64,000 bases of DNA from an uncultured Finegoldia sp. (GCF_947252345.1 NZ_CAMXVC010000002.1:25677-89676), one strand, 5' to 3'. Positions 17,151-25,691 are shown, numbered from the stretch's first letter. A program made the numbers and translations. The notes: generated by a model from the letters alone, not told the origin.

Positions 17151-18117
17151 AATAAAAAACAATTCATACTTAAAAAACATCGACTTCAAAGGATTTTACT
17201 CAAATAATTTGATGATAAAACTAGTCTGTCTAATATTGGCGATATTCTTATGGTCATTTGTAATGGAAAACAAAAATCCTGTAGTAACAAAAGATATTCC
17301 CATAGTAAATGTACAACTACAGGGAATTGACAAGCTCAGAGAAAACGGACGTGTTATCATATCGCCAAAAAATCCAACAATTTCAATGAGAGTTGAAGGC
17401 AGAAGAAATACTATTACAAGAATGAAAAATTCTGAAGTGAAGGCATTTGTCAATGTCAGCTCGATAAAAGTCAACTCAGAAACACTTCCTGTAGAGATAA
17501 GCCTTCCGCAAGGAGTGAGCTTGTCAGATCGTTCAGACGAAACAATGCTGATTAATACTGAAACTGTCGATACTGTAAAATTCCCAATAAGAATAATGAA
17601 AATTGGTGAGTTATCGGATAATGTGGAAATTGAATCCATAAAAATAGTGCCAAAAGATGTCGCAATTTCAGGCGCTAGGACTTATTTGAATGCCATTGAT
17701 TATCTATCGGTAAAACTCGACCAATCAAATTTGGACAAAGATATAAATCTCGATTTGCCGATTAATTTGAACTTAAAAGATGATACAGCGAGAGAGTATT
17801 TGACAAAATCGACTGAAAACTGCAAAGTTATAGTAGATTTGTTGTTCAAAAAAGACGTTGAAATCAAACCTGTACTGACAAGTATTCCAGACGGATTAAA
17901 AATTGAAAAAATAACATTGAACAAAAATAAAGTTAAAATCAAAGGTCAAGATGATATTATCGAGCAAATCAATAGCGTAAACACAAAACCGATAGATTTG
18001 TCAAATCTGAAAGAAGGGGACAACACAGTAGAAGTCAACCTCGATTTGCCACAATCAGTCGTGATGGCAGAAGGCTCCAATGGTAGAATCACTGCGACGA
18101 TAAAATTACAAAAGTAG
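17140..18117 (+). CDS. cdaR: CdaA regulatory protein CdaR (YbbR-domain)
   Basis: 325 residues with an N-terminal membrane anchor (residues ~27-43, 'MIKLVCLILAIFLWSFVM') and extracellular YbbR repeats: tandem ~80-residue beta domains, about four, each with the pattern 'V..V.v.l.G...l'. CdaR modulates CdaA and, with GlmM, forms a wall-sensing complex in Firmicutes. AAAGGAAATAG ribosome site. It is followed not by glmM directly but by a 356-nt stretch with a probable broken gene and a terminator. Confidence 0.92.
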   Translation: MKDKIKNNSYLKNIDFKGFYSNNLMIKLVCLILAIFLWSFVMENKNPVVTKDIPIVNVQLQGIDKLRENGRVIISPKNPTISMRVEGRRNTITRMKNSEVKAFVNVSSIKVNSETLPVEISLPQGVSLSDRSDETMLINTETVDTVKFPIRIMKIGELSDNVEIESIKIVPKDVAISGARTYLNAIDYLSVKLDQSNLDKDINLDLPINLNLKDDTAREYLTKSTENCKVIVDLLFKKDVEIKPVLTSIPDGLKIEKITLNKNKVKIKGQDDIIEQINSVNTKPIDLSNLKEGDNTVEVNLDLPQSVVMAEGSNGRITATIKLQK

Positions 18118-18144
18118 GTTAATAAGAAAAATAAAATTCGGTTA

Positions 18145-18371
18145 ATGACAATTGTGCTTTGTGCAATTCTGAAATTAATTTCATTTTATTTGCAAAATAA
18201 GTTACTACAACGTCACTAGACTCACCGAAATTTTTCGGTAAAATAATATTTTTCTCGTTGCTGATAACATCTTTAATAGTTGTGTACTTTTTATATAAAT
18301 CTGACTATTTAAAAACTTTAATAATCAATACATTGTTCTTGTTACAGATTACAAGTTTTATGTTTATTTAA
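18145..18371 (+). pseudogene. Probable frameshifted remnant of a small membrane protein
   Basis: Two overlapping frames read as one hydrophobic protein if a single-base shift near 18195-18203 is allowed. The first frame (ATG 18145 to TAG 18219) begins 'MTIVLCAILKLISFYLQNK'. The second (18201 to TAA 18371, no start codon of its own) continues with 'SPKFFGKIIFF', a hydrophobic helix 'SLLITSLIVVYFLYK' and a second one 'TLIINTLFLLQITSFMF'. The stop abuts the terminator, as for a real gene end. No family recognised and no good ribosome site. Could be chance AT-rich coding-like sequence. Confidence 0.4.
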
Positions 18372-18396
18372 AAGCGAGCGAAAGCTCGCTTTTTGT
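18371..18396 (+). terminator. Intrinsic terminator between cdaR and glmM
   Basis: Perfect 9-bp stem (18371-18379 with 18384-18392), GAAA tetraloop, T run. It separates cdaAR from glmM, whose own extended -10 (TGTTATAAT, TATAAT at 18439-18444) lies downstream. Confidence 0.88.
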
Positions 18397-18473
18397 TTGC
18401 AAAAAGCTTATATTTTAATTGATTTTTACATTATGTGTTATAATTAGATTATAAAAATATGAGGGGGATATTG

Positions 18474-19823
18474 ATGGGAAAATATTTCGGAACTGACGGC
18501 ATAAGAGGCGTTGCGGGAGAAGATTTAACTGTTGAATTAGCTTATAAGCTTGCGAGAGCGGCTTGTTATAAATTAAAAGATGTAGATAATAAATTAATTG
18601 TTATAGGAAAAGACACTAGAATTTCTGGGGATATGTTGGAAGCAGCTTTGATTAGTGGAATTACTAGCATGGGTTTTGATGTGTACAGATTAGGCGTGAT
18701 TCCCACACCAGCTGTGGCATATTTGACTAGATTTTACAATGCTTGTTGCGGGATTGTAATTTCTGCAAGTCACAATCCTTACGAATTTAATGGAATAAAA
18801 TATTTTTCAAATGAGGGTTTCAAATTAAAAGATAGCCTTGAAGAAGAAATCGAATATTTGATTGACCATCAAGATGAAATCAACGTAAAAATTACAGGAG
18901 AAAAAGTAGGTAGAGTTTATGAAGAAGAATGCGCAAAGGATACATATATCAATTATCTTTTGAGCAGGGTTGATTTGGATTTGACAGGTGTGAAGGTGAG
19001 CTTGGACTGCGGTTACGGTGCAACTTCTGAAATCGCACCGATTATTTTCAATAGATTAAACGCCGATGTAACTGTCACGAATACTGAATACGACGGGAAA
19101 AATATTAACTTAAATTGTGGTTCTACAAATCCTGAAGTTATTAGTAATTTAGTGAAAATTTCTAAATCTGATATGGGATTTTCTTTTGATGGCGACGGAG
19201 ATAGGTTGATTTCTTGCGATGAAACTGGTGAAATAATGGACGGAGACCACGCTATTTGCGCAGTTGGGCATTTCTTAAAAGAAAACAACAAGCTCAAAAA
19301 CAATGCTGTCGTGGGAACTGTTATGACTAATATCGGTCTTATCAAAAGCTTGAAAAAAATCGGCGTGGATGTTATAAAAACAAAAGTTGGCGACAGATAC
19401 GTTCTTGAAGAAATGAGAAAAAATGGATACATTATTGGTGGAGAGCAATCAGGGCACATTATTTTCATAGAAGATAATACAACTGGTGATGGAATTTTAT
19501 CTGCGATTAAATTGGCAGAAATAGCTGTTAAATCAAAACAAAAACTATCAGAAATGAATAATTTGATGACTAGCTTCCCACAAGTTTTGGTGAACGCAAA
19601 GGTCAACAACGAATACAAAAAAGTTTACAAAGACGATGAAGTTATCAATAAAAAGATATCCGAGCTTGAAAATGAATTTAAGGATGAAGGCAGAGTTTTG
19701 ATAAGACCTTCGGGAACTGAACCTTTGATTAGGGTTATGATTGAGGGAGAAAATCAAGAATATTTAGAGAAAAAAGCCATAGAATTGAAAAATTTAATCG
19801 AAGAAAGGTGCAAGTTGATATGA
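18474..19823 (+). CDS. glmM: Phosphoglucosamine mutase
   Basis: Interconverts glucosamine-6-P and glucosamine-1-P for UDP-GlcNAc synthesis. 449 residues with all four domain landmarks: 'YFGTDGIRG', active-site serine loop 'ISASHNPYEFNG', metal-binding 'DGDGDR' and the C-terminal phosphate-binding 'RPSGTEPLIRVMIEG'. The ATG at 18474 follows GAGGGGG; an upstream in-frame ATG at 18459 would lie inside that site. Overlaps mtnN by 4 nt (ATGA). The partner glmS is at 27 kb on the other strand. Confidence 0.97.
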   Translation: MGKYFGTDGIRGVAGEDLTVELAYKLARAACYKLKDVDNKLIVIGKDTRISGDMLEAALISGITSMGFDVYRLGVIPTPAVAYLTRFYNACCGIVISASHNPYEFNGIKYFSNEGFKLKDSLEEEIEYLIDHQDEINVKITGEKVGRVYEEECAKDTYINYLLSRVDLDLTGVKVSLDCGYGATSEIAPIIFNRLNADVTVTNTEYDGKNINLNCGSTNPEVISNLVKISKSDMGFSFDGDGDRLISCDETGEIMDGDHAICAVGHFLKENNKLKNNAVVGTVMTNIGLIKSLKKIGVDVIKTKVGDRYVLEEMRKNGYIIGGEQSGHIIFIEDNTTGDGILSAIKLAEIAVKSKQKLSEMNNLMTSFPQVLVNAKVNNEYKKVYKDDEVINKKISELENEFKDEGRVLIRPSGTEPLIRVMIEGENQEYLEKKAIELKNLIEERCKLI

Positions 19824-20497
19824 AAACAATAGCGATTATTTCGGCACTAGAAAGTGAGCAAGAGTATTTCAGAGAACAATTCAAGCCAATCAAAATCGAT
19901 AAGTTCAATCAATATGAAATATACGTTTCAGAATTTGAGGACAAGAAAATTATAAATTGCGTTTGTGGAATTGGAAAAGTAAACTCAGCAGCTCTAACGC
20001 AGAGAATTATCGATATGTACAATCCTGATTTGGTAATAAATTGTGGCGTGTGCGGTGGATTGGACAAGACGCTTAGTTTTGATGAGGTGATACTTGCAGA
20101 CAAATTAAAATACCACGATATAAATTTGGATATTTTCAGCAACAATATTCCGTACACCGACACTTTTGAAGCAGACCCTGAAACTTTGCAAAAGTTAGAT
20201 GAGATTATGACACAAGAAAATTTGAAACACAGAATAGGTCTCATCGTTACGGGGGACCAATTTATATCGACTACTGAAAAACAAGAAGAATTATTCGAAA
20301 AATATCACGCATTGGGAACGGAGATGGAAGGATGTTCCATTGCTCATACTTGTTATCTCAACGATGTGAAGTTCTTGGTTATAAGAAGTTTGTCGGACTT
20401 TGCAGATGATGATGCGGACGATGAGTTTTACAATGATTTAGAAGCAAAAACAAAAAAAGCTGCACACAGTGTAGTTGTGTTGATTAAAAATATGTAG
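19820..20497 (+). CDS. mtnN: 5'-methylthioadenosine / S-adenosylhomocysteine nucleosidase
   Basis: Hydrolyses MTA and SAH to adenine plus the thioribose or ribosyl-homocysteine. 225 residues. Family features: 'AIISALESEQEYF', 'CGIGKVNSAALTQ', 'NCGVCGGLD', 'TGDQF', 'EMEGCSIAHTC' (base/ribose-binding Glu) and 'IRSLSDFADDDA' with catalytic Asp. The ATG at 19820 is preferred to GTG 19808, since AAAGGTG is placed for it. Its stop is followed by a terminator. Confidence 0.95.
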   Translation: MKTIAIISALESEQEYFREQFKPIKIDKFNQYEIYVSEFEDKKIINCVCGIGKVNSAALTQRIIDMYNPDLVINCGVCGGLDKTLSFDEVILADKLKYHDINLDIFSNNIPYTDTFEADPETLQKLDEIMTQENLKHRIGLIVTGDQFISTTEKQEELFEKYHALGTEMEGCSIAHTCYLNDVKFLVIRSLSDFADDDADDEFYNDLEAKTKKAAHSVVVLIKNM

Positions 20498-20504
20498 AGA
20501 GAAG

Positions 20505-20538
20505 CGTAGGATGAATGAAAATTTGTCCTGCGTTTTTA
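20505..20538 (+). terminator. Intrinsic terminator after mtnN
   Basis: Stem 20505-20512 with 20525-20532 (two wobbles), then a T run. Confidence 0.75.
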
Positions 20539-20560
20539 TTTTGCTTAAAAATGGGCAAAA

Positions 20561-20595
20561 AAATACATCTGCACGAAACAGATGTATTTTTTCAT
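20561..20595. terminator. Terminator, probably bidirectional, after tRNA-Pro
   Basis: Perfect 11-bp stem (20561-20571 with 20579-20589), 7-base loop, T run on + and A run on the left giving T's on -. Downstream of the tRNA on the - strand. Confidence 0.85.
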
Positions 20596-20645
20596 AATAT
20601 CAATAACAAAAGGAAACAAAAAATCACAAATATAATTTGTGATTA

Positions 20646-20722
20646 TGGTCGGGGTGAGAGGATTTGAACCCCCGGCCCCATGGTCCCAAACCACGTGCGC
20701 TACCGGACTGCGCTACACCCCG
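20646..20722 (-). tRNA. tRNA-Pro (anticodon UGG)
   Basis: Read on the - strand it folds as a full cloverleaf: acceptor CGGGGTG/CACCCCG, D arm with AGCGCAG..GGTAGCGC, anticodon loop TTTGGGA giving UGG, T arm GGGGGTTCAAATCC, discriminator A, and a genome-encoded CCA (20646-20648). UGG can read all four proline codons with wobble. Single gene with its own promoter and terminator. Confidence 0.97.
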
Positions 20723-20758
20723 ACGTTTTTATTACTTGTTTTTCTCAAGTACTTTATT

Positions 20759-20787
20759 AGTATACGACAGAACAAAAAATATTACAA
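20759..20787 (-). promoter_or_regulatory. Promoter of tRNA-Pro
   Basis: On the - strand TTGTAA (20782-20787), 17-bp spacer, TATACT (20759-20764), about 37 nt before the mature tRNA. Confidence 0.7.
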
Positions 20788-20810
20788 ACGTAATTAATAC
20801 TAAATAATCT

Positions 20811-20850
20811 GAGATAAAACGGATTATATAAATAAATCTCGTTTTATCTC
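20811..20850 (-). terminator. Hairpin after the M18 aminopeptidase
   Basis: Perfect 11-bp inverted repeat (20811-20821 with 20840-20850), 18-base loop, ~30 nt past the stop of the minus-strand gene. Its T tail is weak. Confidence 0.5.
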
Positions 20851-20881
20851 GTTATTATTAAAAATCAAAAAAAATTCTCGA

Positions 20882-22144
20882 TTAATACTCGTAGTAATAT
20901 TTGAATAGTTCATAGATATATTCGTTGTCTTTGCATCCGCCAAATTCTCTGATGGAGTGCATAGAAAGAATCGCATTTCCGATGTCGATTGATTGAATAT
21001 CCAAATTTGAAACGGTTATTGGCCCGATGGTTGAGCCTCCTCTTTTGTCCGACCTATTTGTAAATTCTTGAAATGGAATGTTTTTGTCGATGCAAAGTTT
21101 TTTGAAAACTGAAGCACTTACAGCATCCGAAGTGTATGCTCCGTTGGCAGCGTATTTTATAACAGGGCCGTTGTTGATTAGCGGTCTGTTTGTAGGGTCT
21201 GCCATTTCAGTGTAATTTGGGTGCAAGCTGTGAGCTTGGTCAGCGCTTATTAAATAAGAATTGTGCAAAATCTCGTAGAAATTTTTTTCATTATCGTCTA
21301 CGATTTTTTTGAAACAATCGCTAAGAAGAGTGCTTCCAGCTCCTTGTTTTGTCGTAGAGCCAATTTCTTCGTTGTCAAAAACAATTGCCAACGCCAAAGT
21401 ATTTTTTGAATTGCAATCCATCAAAGCTTTCACAGAAGTAAAAGCCATTCCCAAGTTATCAATTCTTCCTACTGAATAAAACTCATCATTTTCTCCGACA
21501 AATTCTCCTTTTTGTCTGTCGTACAAGAACAAATCAAAATCCAAAATATCATCGGCATTTATTCCAATATTTCTTGCCAAAATTTCTTCGAAGGAAATCT
21601 TTGAATCTTTTTTTGAAAGAGCCAAAAGTGGCAATGTGTCTTTTTGTGGATTGAATTTGTATCCGTTGTTGATTTCTCTATTCATATGGATTGCAACATT
21701 TGGAATTATCAGCAAATTTTTGTCCACATTTATGTGTTTGATTTCTGGTTTGAATGGATTTTCAGATTTTAAAACGACTCTACCAGCAACTGATAATGGT
21801 CTGTCAAACCAAGTGCTTAGTATTGGTCCACCGTAAACTTCGGTGTTTAAAGTCAAAAATCCATCTTTGTTGATGATTGAGTTTGGTTTTATTCTGAAAG
21901 TCGGACTGTCAGAATGAGAGCCTATCAATCTGATGTTGTCGAAGTCGCTAGAACCTTTGAATGCTAAAATCGATGAATCGTTATTTGTTATAAAATATCC
22001 TCTGTCATTTTCGATTTTCCAATTGTCACTAAATTTTAATTCAGTAAATCCGTTTTCTCTAAGTAATTTTTTAAAATTATCTATGACGTGAAATACTGAT
22101 GGACTTGCATCAATAAAACCCATTAAATCTTTTGTTATATTCAT
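20882..22144 (-). CDS. M18-family aminopeptidase
   Basis: Cytosolic zinc aminopeptidase, usually cleaving acidic or neutral N-terminal residues. 420 residues with the M18 pattern: 'DASPSVFHVIDNF' near the start, metal ligand His in 'GSHSDSPTFRIK', 'VGRIDNLGMA', 'DNEEIGSTTKQGAGS' with catalytic Glu pair, 'SADQAHSLHPNY' and 'SMHSIREFGG' with the last His ligand. GAGGTGATTTT precedes the ATG. Monocistronic, divergent from the FMN riboswitch-ribU unit. Confidence 0.93.
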   Translation of the reverse strand: MNITKDLMGFIDASPSVFHVIDNFKKLLRENGFTELKFSDNWKIENDRGYFITNNDSSILAFKGSSDFDNIRLIGSHSDSPTFRIKPNSIINKDGFLTLNTEVYGGPILSTWFDRPLSVAGRVVLKSENPFKPEIKHINVDKNLLIIPNVAIHMNREINNGYKFNPQKDTLPLLALSKKDSKISFEEILARNIGINADDILDFDLFLYDRQKGEFVGENDEFYSVGRIDNLGMAFTSVKALMDCNSKNTLALAIVFDNEEIGSTTKQGAGSTLLSDCFKKIVDDNEKNFYEILHNSYLISADQAHSLHPNYTEMADPTNRPLINNGPVIKYAANGAYTSDAVSASVFKKLCIDKNIPFQEFTNRSDKRGGSTIGPITVSNLDIQSIDIGNAILSMHSIREFGGCKDNEYIYELFKYYYEY

Positions 22145-22198
22145 AAAATCACCTCAGTAATAGTATACACAAAAAATTATTTACTTAATAGTAAAATG

Positions 22199-22227
22199 TT
22201 TACAAAAAAATTTGGTAGTGGTATAAT
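22199..22227 (+). promoter_or_regulatory. Promoter of the riboswitch-ribU transcript
   Basis: TTTACA (22199-22204), 17-bp spacer, TATAAT (22222-22227), with the TGG extension before the -10. Confidence 0.8.
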
Positions 22228-22230
22228 GAA

Positions 22231-22341
22231 ATTACTTCAGGGCGAGGTTGATTTCCTCACCGGCGGTGACAGTCCGCGAGCGTTGTGCATGAATTGGTGA
22301 AATTCCAATACCGACAGTAAAGTCTGGACGAAAGAAGTAAA
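22231..22341 (+). ncRNA. FMN riboswitch (RFN element)
   Basis: The conserved core is present in order: AGGGCGAGGTTGA near 22239-22251, CACCGGCGGT, AGTCCGCGAGC, GGTGAAATTCC, ACCGACAGTAA and AGTCTGGACG-AAAGAAG. P1 closes with TTACTTC (22232-22238) and GAAGTAA (22334-22340). FMN binding should favour the downstream terminator at 22359-22384, so ribU is shut off when flavin is plentiful. Confidence 0.96.
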
Positions 22342-22358
22342 TGTAATAATTGACATTT

Positions 22359-22384
22359 AGCCCTAAAAAGTGAGGGCTTTTTTA
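22359..22384 (+). terminator. Riboswitch expression-platform terminator
   Basis: Stem AGCCCT (22359-22364) with AGGGCT (22373-22378), then a T run, 30 nt before ribU. The preceding AATGTAATAATTGACATT segment could take part in an antiterminator. Confidence 0.8.
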
Positions 22385-22414
22385 TTTGCCCTTGAAAATC
22401 TTAGGAGGTAGGTT

Positions 22415-23005
22415 ATGGAAACCACAAGAAAAAAATCAAGTACACAAACTATGGTCAAGATAAGTATTTTGGGGGCAATAAGTGCATTACTTATGATTTT
22501 TAAATTCCCGCTACCATTTGCACCGCCATTTATGACAGTGGACATCGGAGACTTGGGAGTTTTGATATCTGGATTCGCATTGGGCCCAATCGCAGGCGTG
22601 TTGACTTCAGCAGTCAAGATTTTGTTGAATTTTATCATCAACGGAACGACTACTGGAGGGGTTGGCGAATTGTCTAATTTCTTATTATCGTCGGTTTTTG
22701 TTGTAGTAGCAAGTGCGATTTACAACAAAGGTAAAAGCAGAAAATCTGCTCTTACAGGATTGGTATTCGGGGTGTTAGCATACACATTGGTAGCTTGTAT
22801 TTCAAATTATTTTGTAATATTCCCATTGTACGGAATAAACTTGGTTGATTTTACAAAACAATTTGCAAAAGTAAACCCTATGGCATCTACGCCTATAATG
22901 TTCGTGCTTTTCAGTATTGTGCCATTTAATATCGTCAAAGGTATAATCGTGTCAGTTGTCACTATTTGCTTGTACAAGCCGATTTCAAAATTCTTAAAAA
23001 GATAA
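22415..23005 (+). CDS. ribU: Riboflavin ECF transporter S component
   Basis: Substrate-binding membrane subunit for riboflavin uptake, working with a shared EcfAA'T module not seen here. 196 residues, about six hydrophobic helices. Family features: 'FKFPLPFAPPFMTVDIGDLGVLISGFALGP', a 'TSAVKILLNF' helix and a Lys/Arg-rich tail. The upstream FMN riboswitch makes the substrate assignment firm. No riboflavin biosynthesis genes are in the window, so uptake may be the main source. Confidence 0.95.
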   Translation: METTRKKSSTQTMVKISILGAISALLMIFKFPLPFAPPFMTVDIGDLGVLISGFALGPIAGVLTSAVKILLNFIINGTTTGGVGELSNFLLSSVFVVVASAIYNKGKSRKSALTGLVFGVLAYTLVACISNYFVIFPLYGINLVDFTKQFAKVNPMASTPIMFVLFSIVPFNIVKGIIVSVVTICLYKPISKFLKR

Positions 23006-23040
23006 TTAAAAACATACATGTAATAATAATAAATGAATGT

Positions 23041-23074
23041 GGCTCATCAGTTGAATATTTGATGAGTCATTTTT
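23041..23074 (+). terminator. Intrinsic terminator after ribU
   Basis: 9-bp stem (23041-23049 with 23060-23068, one wobble), 10-base loop, T-rich tail. Confidence 0.8.
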
Positions 23075-23118
23075 GTTGTAGTTTTAACAGTTGTGATATA
23101 ATTTATTTGGTGATATTT

Positions 23119-23583
23119 ATGGAATATATTTTAAATGATTTGAAAGATACGGAAAAATTTGGACAAAAATTGGCGAACGCTCTAAAAAAACACGACGTGA
23201 TTTCTTTGATTGGCGATTTGGGAAGTGGCAAGACAACTCTCACTAAATCTATCGCAAAAACTTTGGGCGTCAATGAAAATGTAACTAGTCCGACTTTTTC
23301 GTTGGTGAATACTTATTATGTAGATGTTCAATTAAACCACATAGATTTGTATAGATTGGAAGACGAGATGGAGATAGAATCACTTGATATTGATGAACTG
23401 TTGTATCCGGATGGAATCACTATTATTGAGTGGGCAAGTCAAGCGCAGTCTTATATGCCGAGAAATCTAATCGAGATATATATCGAAAAATTAAGCGATA
23501 TTTCCAGAAAAATTATCATAAATGCAAACAATAAAAGAGAAAAAGAAATTATAGAGGAATTAAATGAAAATTTTAGCGATTGA
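23119..23583 (+). CDS. tsaE: tRNA t6A-modification ATPase TsaE
   Basis: P-loop ATPase needed for threonylcarbamoyl-A37 formation with TsaB/TsaD. 154 residues; Walker A 'GDLGSGKTTL', 'SPTFSLVNTYYV', 'HIDLYRLE', 'IIEWASQAQ'. The ATG at 23119 follows TTGGTGAT and lies only 17 nt past TATAAT (23097-23102, extended TGATATAAT). A longer frame from 22966 would run back through the ribU terminator and is rejected. Overlaps tsaB by 20 nt. Confidence 0.95.
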   Translation: MEYILNDLKDTEKFGQKLANALKKHDVISLIGDLGSGKTTLTKSIAKTLGVNENVTSPTFSLVNTYYVDVQLNHIDLYRLEDEMEIESLDIDELLYPDGITIIEWASQAQSYMPRNLIEIYIEKLSDISRKIIINANNKREKEIIEELNENFSD

Positions 23584-24247
23584 CACTTCGACAATGATTA
23601 GCTCCTGCACGTTGATGGAAGATGGAGTTGTCGTTGGAGATTACAATATAAATCAAAAAAAGACTCATAGCGAGACGCTGGTGTTGATGATTGAGCAAAT
23701 GCTCGAAAAATTGGACGTAAACATCGAGGATGTGGATGTCTTCTGTGTATGCAAAGGGCCGGGTTCGTTTACAGGTCTTAGGATAGGAATGACAACCGCA
23801 AAGACATTTGCACAGGTTTTTGACAAAAAAATCGTCGGGATTTCAACGTTGGAAGCACTGGCAAATATGGTAATGACTGACAAGATAATAATTCCGATTT
23901 TGGATGCCAGGGGTGGCAGAGTTTATTATTCTATGTTTACCAACGGCAATAAATTGAATAGGTTGATGGACGATGATTTGATTTATTTTGATGAATTGAT
24001 GGAAAAACTAGACGATGATAAGGAGTATATTTTCGTTGGGGATGGAGTGTATTCTTTCTTGGATGAAATCAATTCGAAGGAGAATTTCCACCTTGCAAAT
24101 TCGTCATTGAACAATTGTATTACAAGGTCGATTTGTGATTTGGCTAATAAAACTGAAACATTTGACAGTTACTACACTCTTAGTCCGGATTATGTAAGAA
24201 AATCACAAGCACAAAGAGATTATGAAAAGCGTCACAATGAAAATTAG
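23564..24247 (+). CDS. tsaB: t6A-modification scaffold protein TsaB
   Basis: Non-catalytic ASKHA-fold partner of TsaD. 227 residues: 'ILAIDTSTMISSCTLMEDG' opening, 'KKTHSETLVLMIEQML', and the diagnostic 'VCKGPGSFTGLRIGMTTAKTFAQ'; the C-terminal half is shorter and more divergent, as usual. Start ATG 23564 within the tsaE end; stop overlaps the RimI-TsaD fusion gene by 11-26 nt depending on its start. Confidence 0.95.
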   Translation: MKILAIDTSTMISSCTLMEDGVVVGDYNINQKKTHSETLVLMIEQMLEKLDVNIEDVDVFCVCKGPGSFTGLRIGMTTAKTFAQVFDKKIVGISTLEALANMVMTDKIIIPILDARGGRVYYSMFTNGNKLNRLMDDDLIYFDELMEKLDDDKEYIFVGDGVYSFLDEINSKENFHLANSSLNNCITRSICDLANKTETFDSYYTLSPDYVRKSQAQRDYEKRHNEN

Positions 24248-25688
24248 ACAGATGACAATTGATGATTTGAATGATGTTGTGAAGATTGAAGCTGAGAGTT
24301 TTTCAGACAATTGGGACAAGAAAATGTACGAGGGTTGTCTTTTGTACGCTCACAATCATTATTTTGTCGGCGAAGTTGACGGTAAAATCATAGGTTCATT
24401 TGGGTTTTCATCTGTTGTTGATGAATCTGATTTGCAGACAATTTCTGTGAAGAAAGATTACAGAAACAGAGGATTTGCTTGTGAGTTTATGAAATTTATG
24501 TTAGATTTTTGCAAAAAGGAAAATGTCCGAAAAATTTTCTTGGAAGTTCGAGAATCGAATTTCTGCGCGATTAATCTATACAAGAAGTTCGGATTTGAAA
24601 AAATGGGAAGGATTAATGGCTACTACGAAAAGCCTAGAGAAGATGCGTTGAGGATGATGTTGGATATGGAAAAAAATAAAGAAAATATAATAACACTTGC
24701 AATCGAAACTTCGTGTGACGAGACAAGTGTTGCAGTTTTAAAAAACGGAAGAGATGTTTTGAGCAATGTCATTTCTTCTCAAATTGACGTGCATAAAAGA
24801 TACGGCGGAGTTGTCCCAGAAGTTGCAAGCCGTCTTCACTTGGAAGCGATGAATGTAATTTTGCAACAATCATTGGACGAGGCAAACATAACAATGAAAG
24901 ATATTGATGTTATCTGCGTCACAAAAGGTCCAGGACTTATTGGCGCCTTGCTTGTTGGAATTTCTTGTGCAAAAAGTTTGAGCTTTTGTTTGAAGAAACC
25001 ACTCGTTGGAGTCAATCATATGCAAGGCCATATCTGTGCCAACTATATTAGTCACAAAGATTTAGAGCCTCCTTTCATTTCATTGGTTGTATCGGGTGGA
25101 CACACTTACTTGATAAATGTTTTGGATTATCAAAATTACGAGATTATAGGCTCGACTAGAGATGATGCGTGTGGAGAAAGTTACGACAAGGTTGCTCGTG
25201 CGTTAGGACTGGAATATCCTGGAGGACCTGTAATAGACAGACTCGCAAAACAGGGCAATCCATCCGCTATTGATTTTCCAAGAGTAATGCTCGAAAAAAA
25301 CAGCTACGATTTTAGCTTCAGTGGATTGAAAACAGCTGTATTGAACTACATTAACAACAAAAAACAAAAAAATGAGGATATAAACAAAGAAGATGTCGCA
25401 GCATCTTTCCAAGAAGCGGTGATAGATGTTTTGGTAGAAAAATCATTTAGATTATTAGAAGAAAAAAACCAAAAAACTTTTGTTTTGAGTGGTGGAGTTG
25501 CGGCAAATTCAAGGCTAAAAGAAAGAGTTTTGGAAAAGGCGGAAGAAAAGGGAATAAAAGTTTACTTTCCAGATAAAATTCTCTGCACCGACAATGCTGC
25601 TATGATAGCGTCAGCGGGTTATTATGATTATATAAATGGCAAACAAGACGGATTGGATTTGAAAGTATATCCTAACTTAGAATTATAA
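24237..25688 (+). CDS. RimI acetyltransferase-TsaD fusion
   Basis: One 483-residue frame with two proteins. Residues 1-145 are a GNAT N-acetyltransferase of RimI type (ribosomal protein S18 N-terminal alanine acetylation): 'IRQMTIDDLNDVVKIEAESF', acetyl-CoA loop 'VKKDYRNRGFACEFM', 'LEVRESNFCAINLYKKFGF', 'YYEKPREDALRM'. Residues ~150-483 are full TsaD, the catalytic subunit that puts the threonylcarbamoyl group on A37 of ANN-decoding tRNAs: 'AIETSCDETSVAVL', 'GGVVPEVASRLH', metal-binding 'NHMQGH', 'VSGGHTYL', 'DDACGESYDKVARALGL', 'SFSGLKTAV', 'SGGVAANSRL'. The 'DMEKNKENI' linker is short. An ATG at 24222 is also possible. Confidence 0.93.
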   Translation: MKIRQMTIDDLNDVVKIEAESFSDNWDKKMYEGCLLYAHNHYFVGEVDGKIIGSFGFSSVVDESDLQTISVKKDYRNRGFACEFMKFMLDFCKKENVRKIFLEVRESNFCAINLYKKFGFEKMGRINGYYEKPREDALRMMLDMEKNKENIITLAIETSCDETSVAVLKNGRDVLSNVISSQIDVHKRYGGVVPEVASRLHLEAMNVILQQSLDEANITMKDIDVICVTKGPGLIGALLVGISCAKSLSFCLKKPLVGVNHMQGHICANYISHKDLEPPFISLVVSGGHTYLINVLDYQNYEIIGSTRDDACGESYDKVARALGLEYPGGPVIDRLAKQGNPSAIDFPRVMLEKNSYDFSFSGLKTAVLNYINNKKQKNEDINKEDVAASFQEAVIDVLVEKSFRLLEEKNQKTFVLSGGVAANSRLKERVLEKAEEKGIKVYFPDKILCTDNAAMIASAGYYDYINGKQDGLDLKVYPNLEL

Positions 25689-25691
25689 AAA

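Noticed and set aside
19013..19618. 201-codon open frame on the - strand opposite glmM
   Set aside because: Lies wholly inside the well-supported glmM frame, is Ser/Ile/Phe-rich like an antisense shadow, and has no ribosome site.
22966..23118. N-terminal extension of TsaE by 51 codons
   Set aside because: It would start inside ribU and run through its terminator and the tsaE promoter; conserved TsaE sequence begins at 23119.
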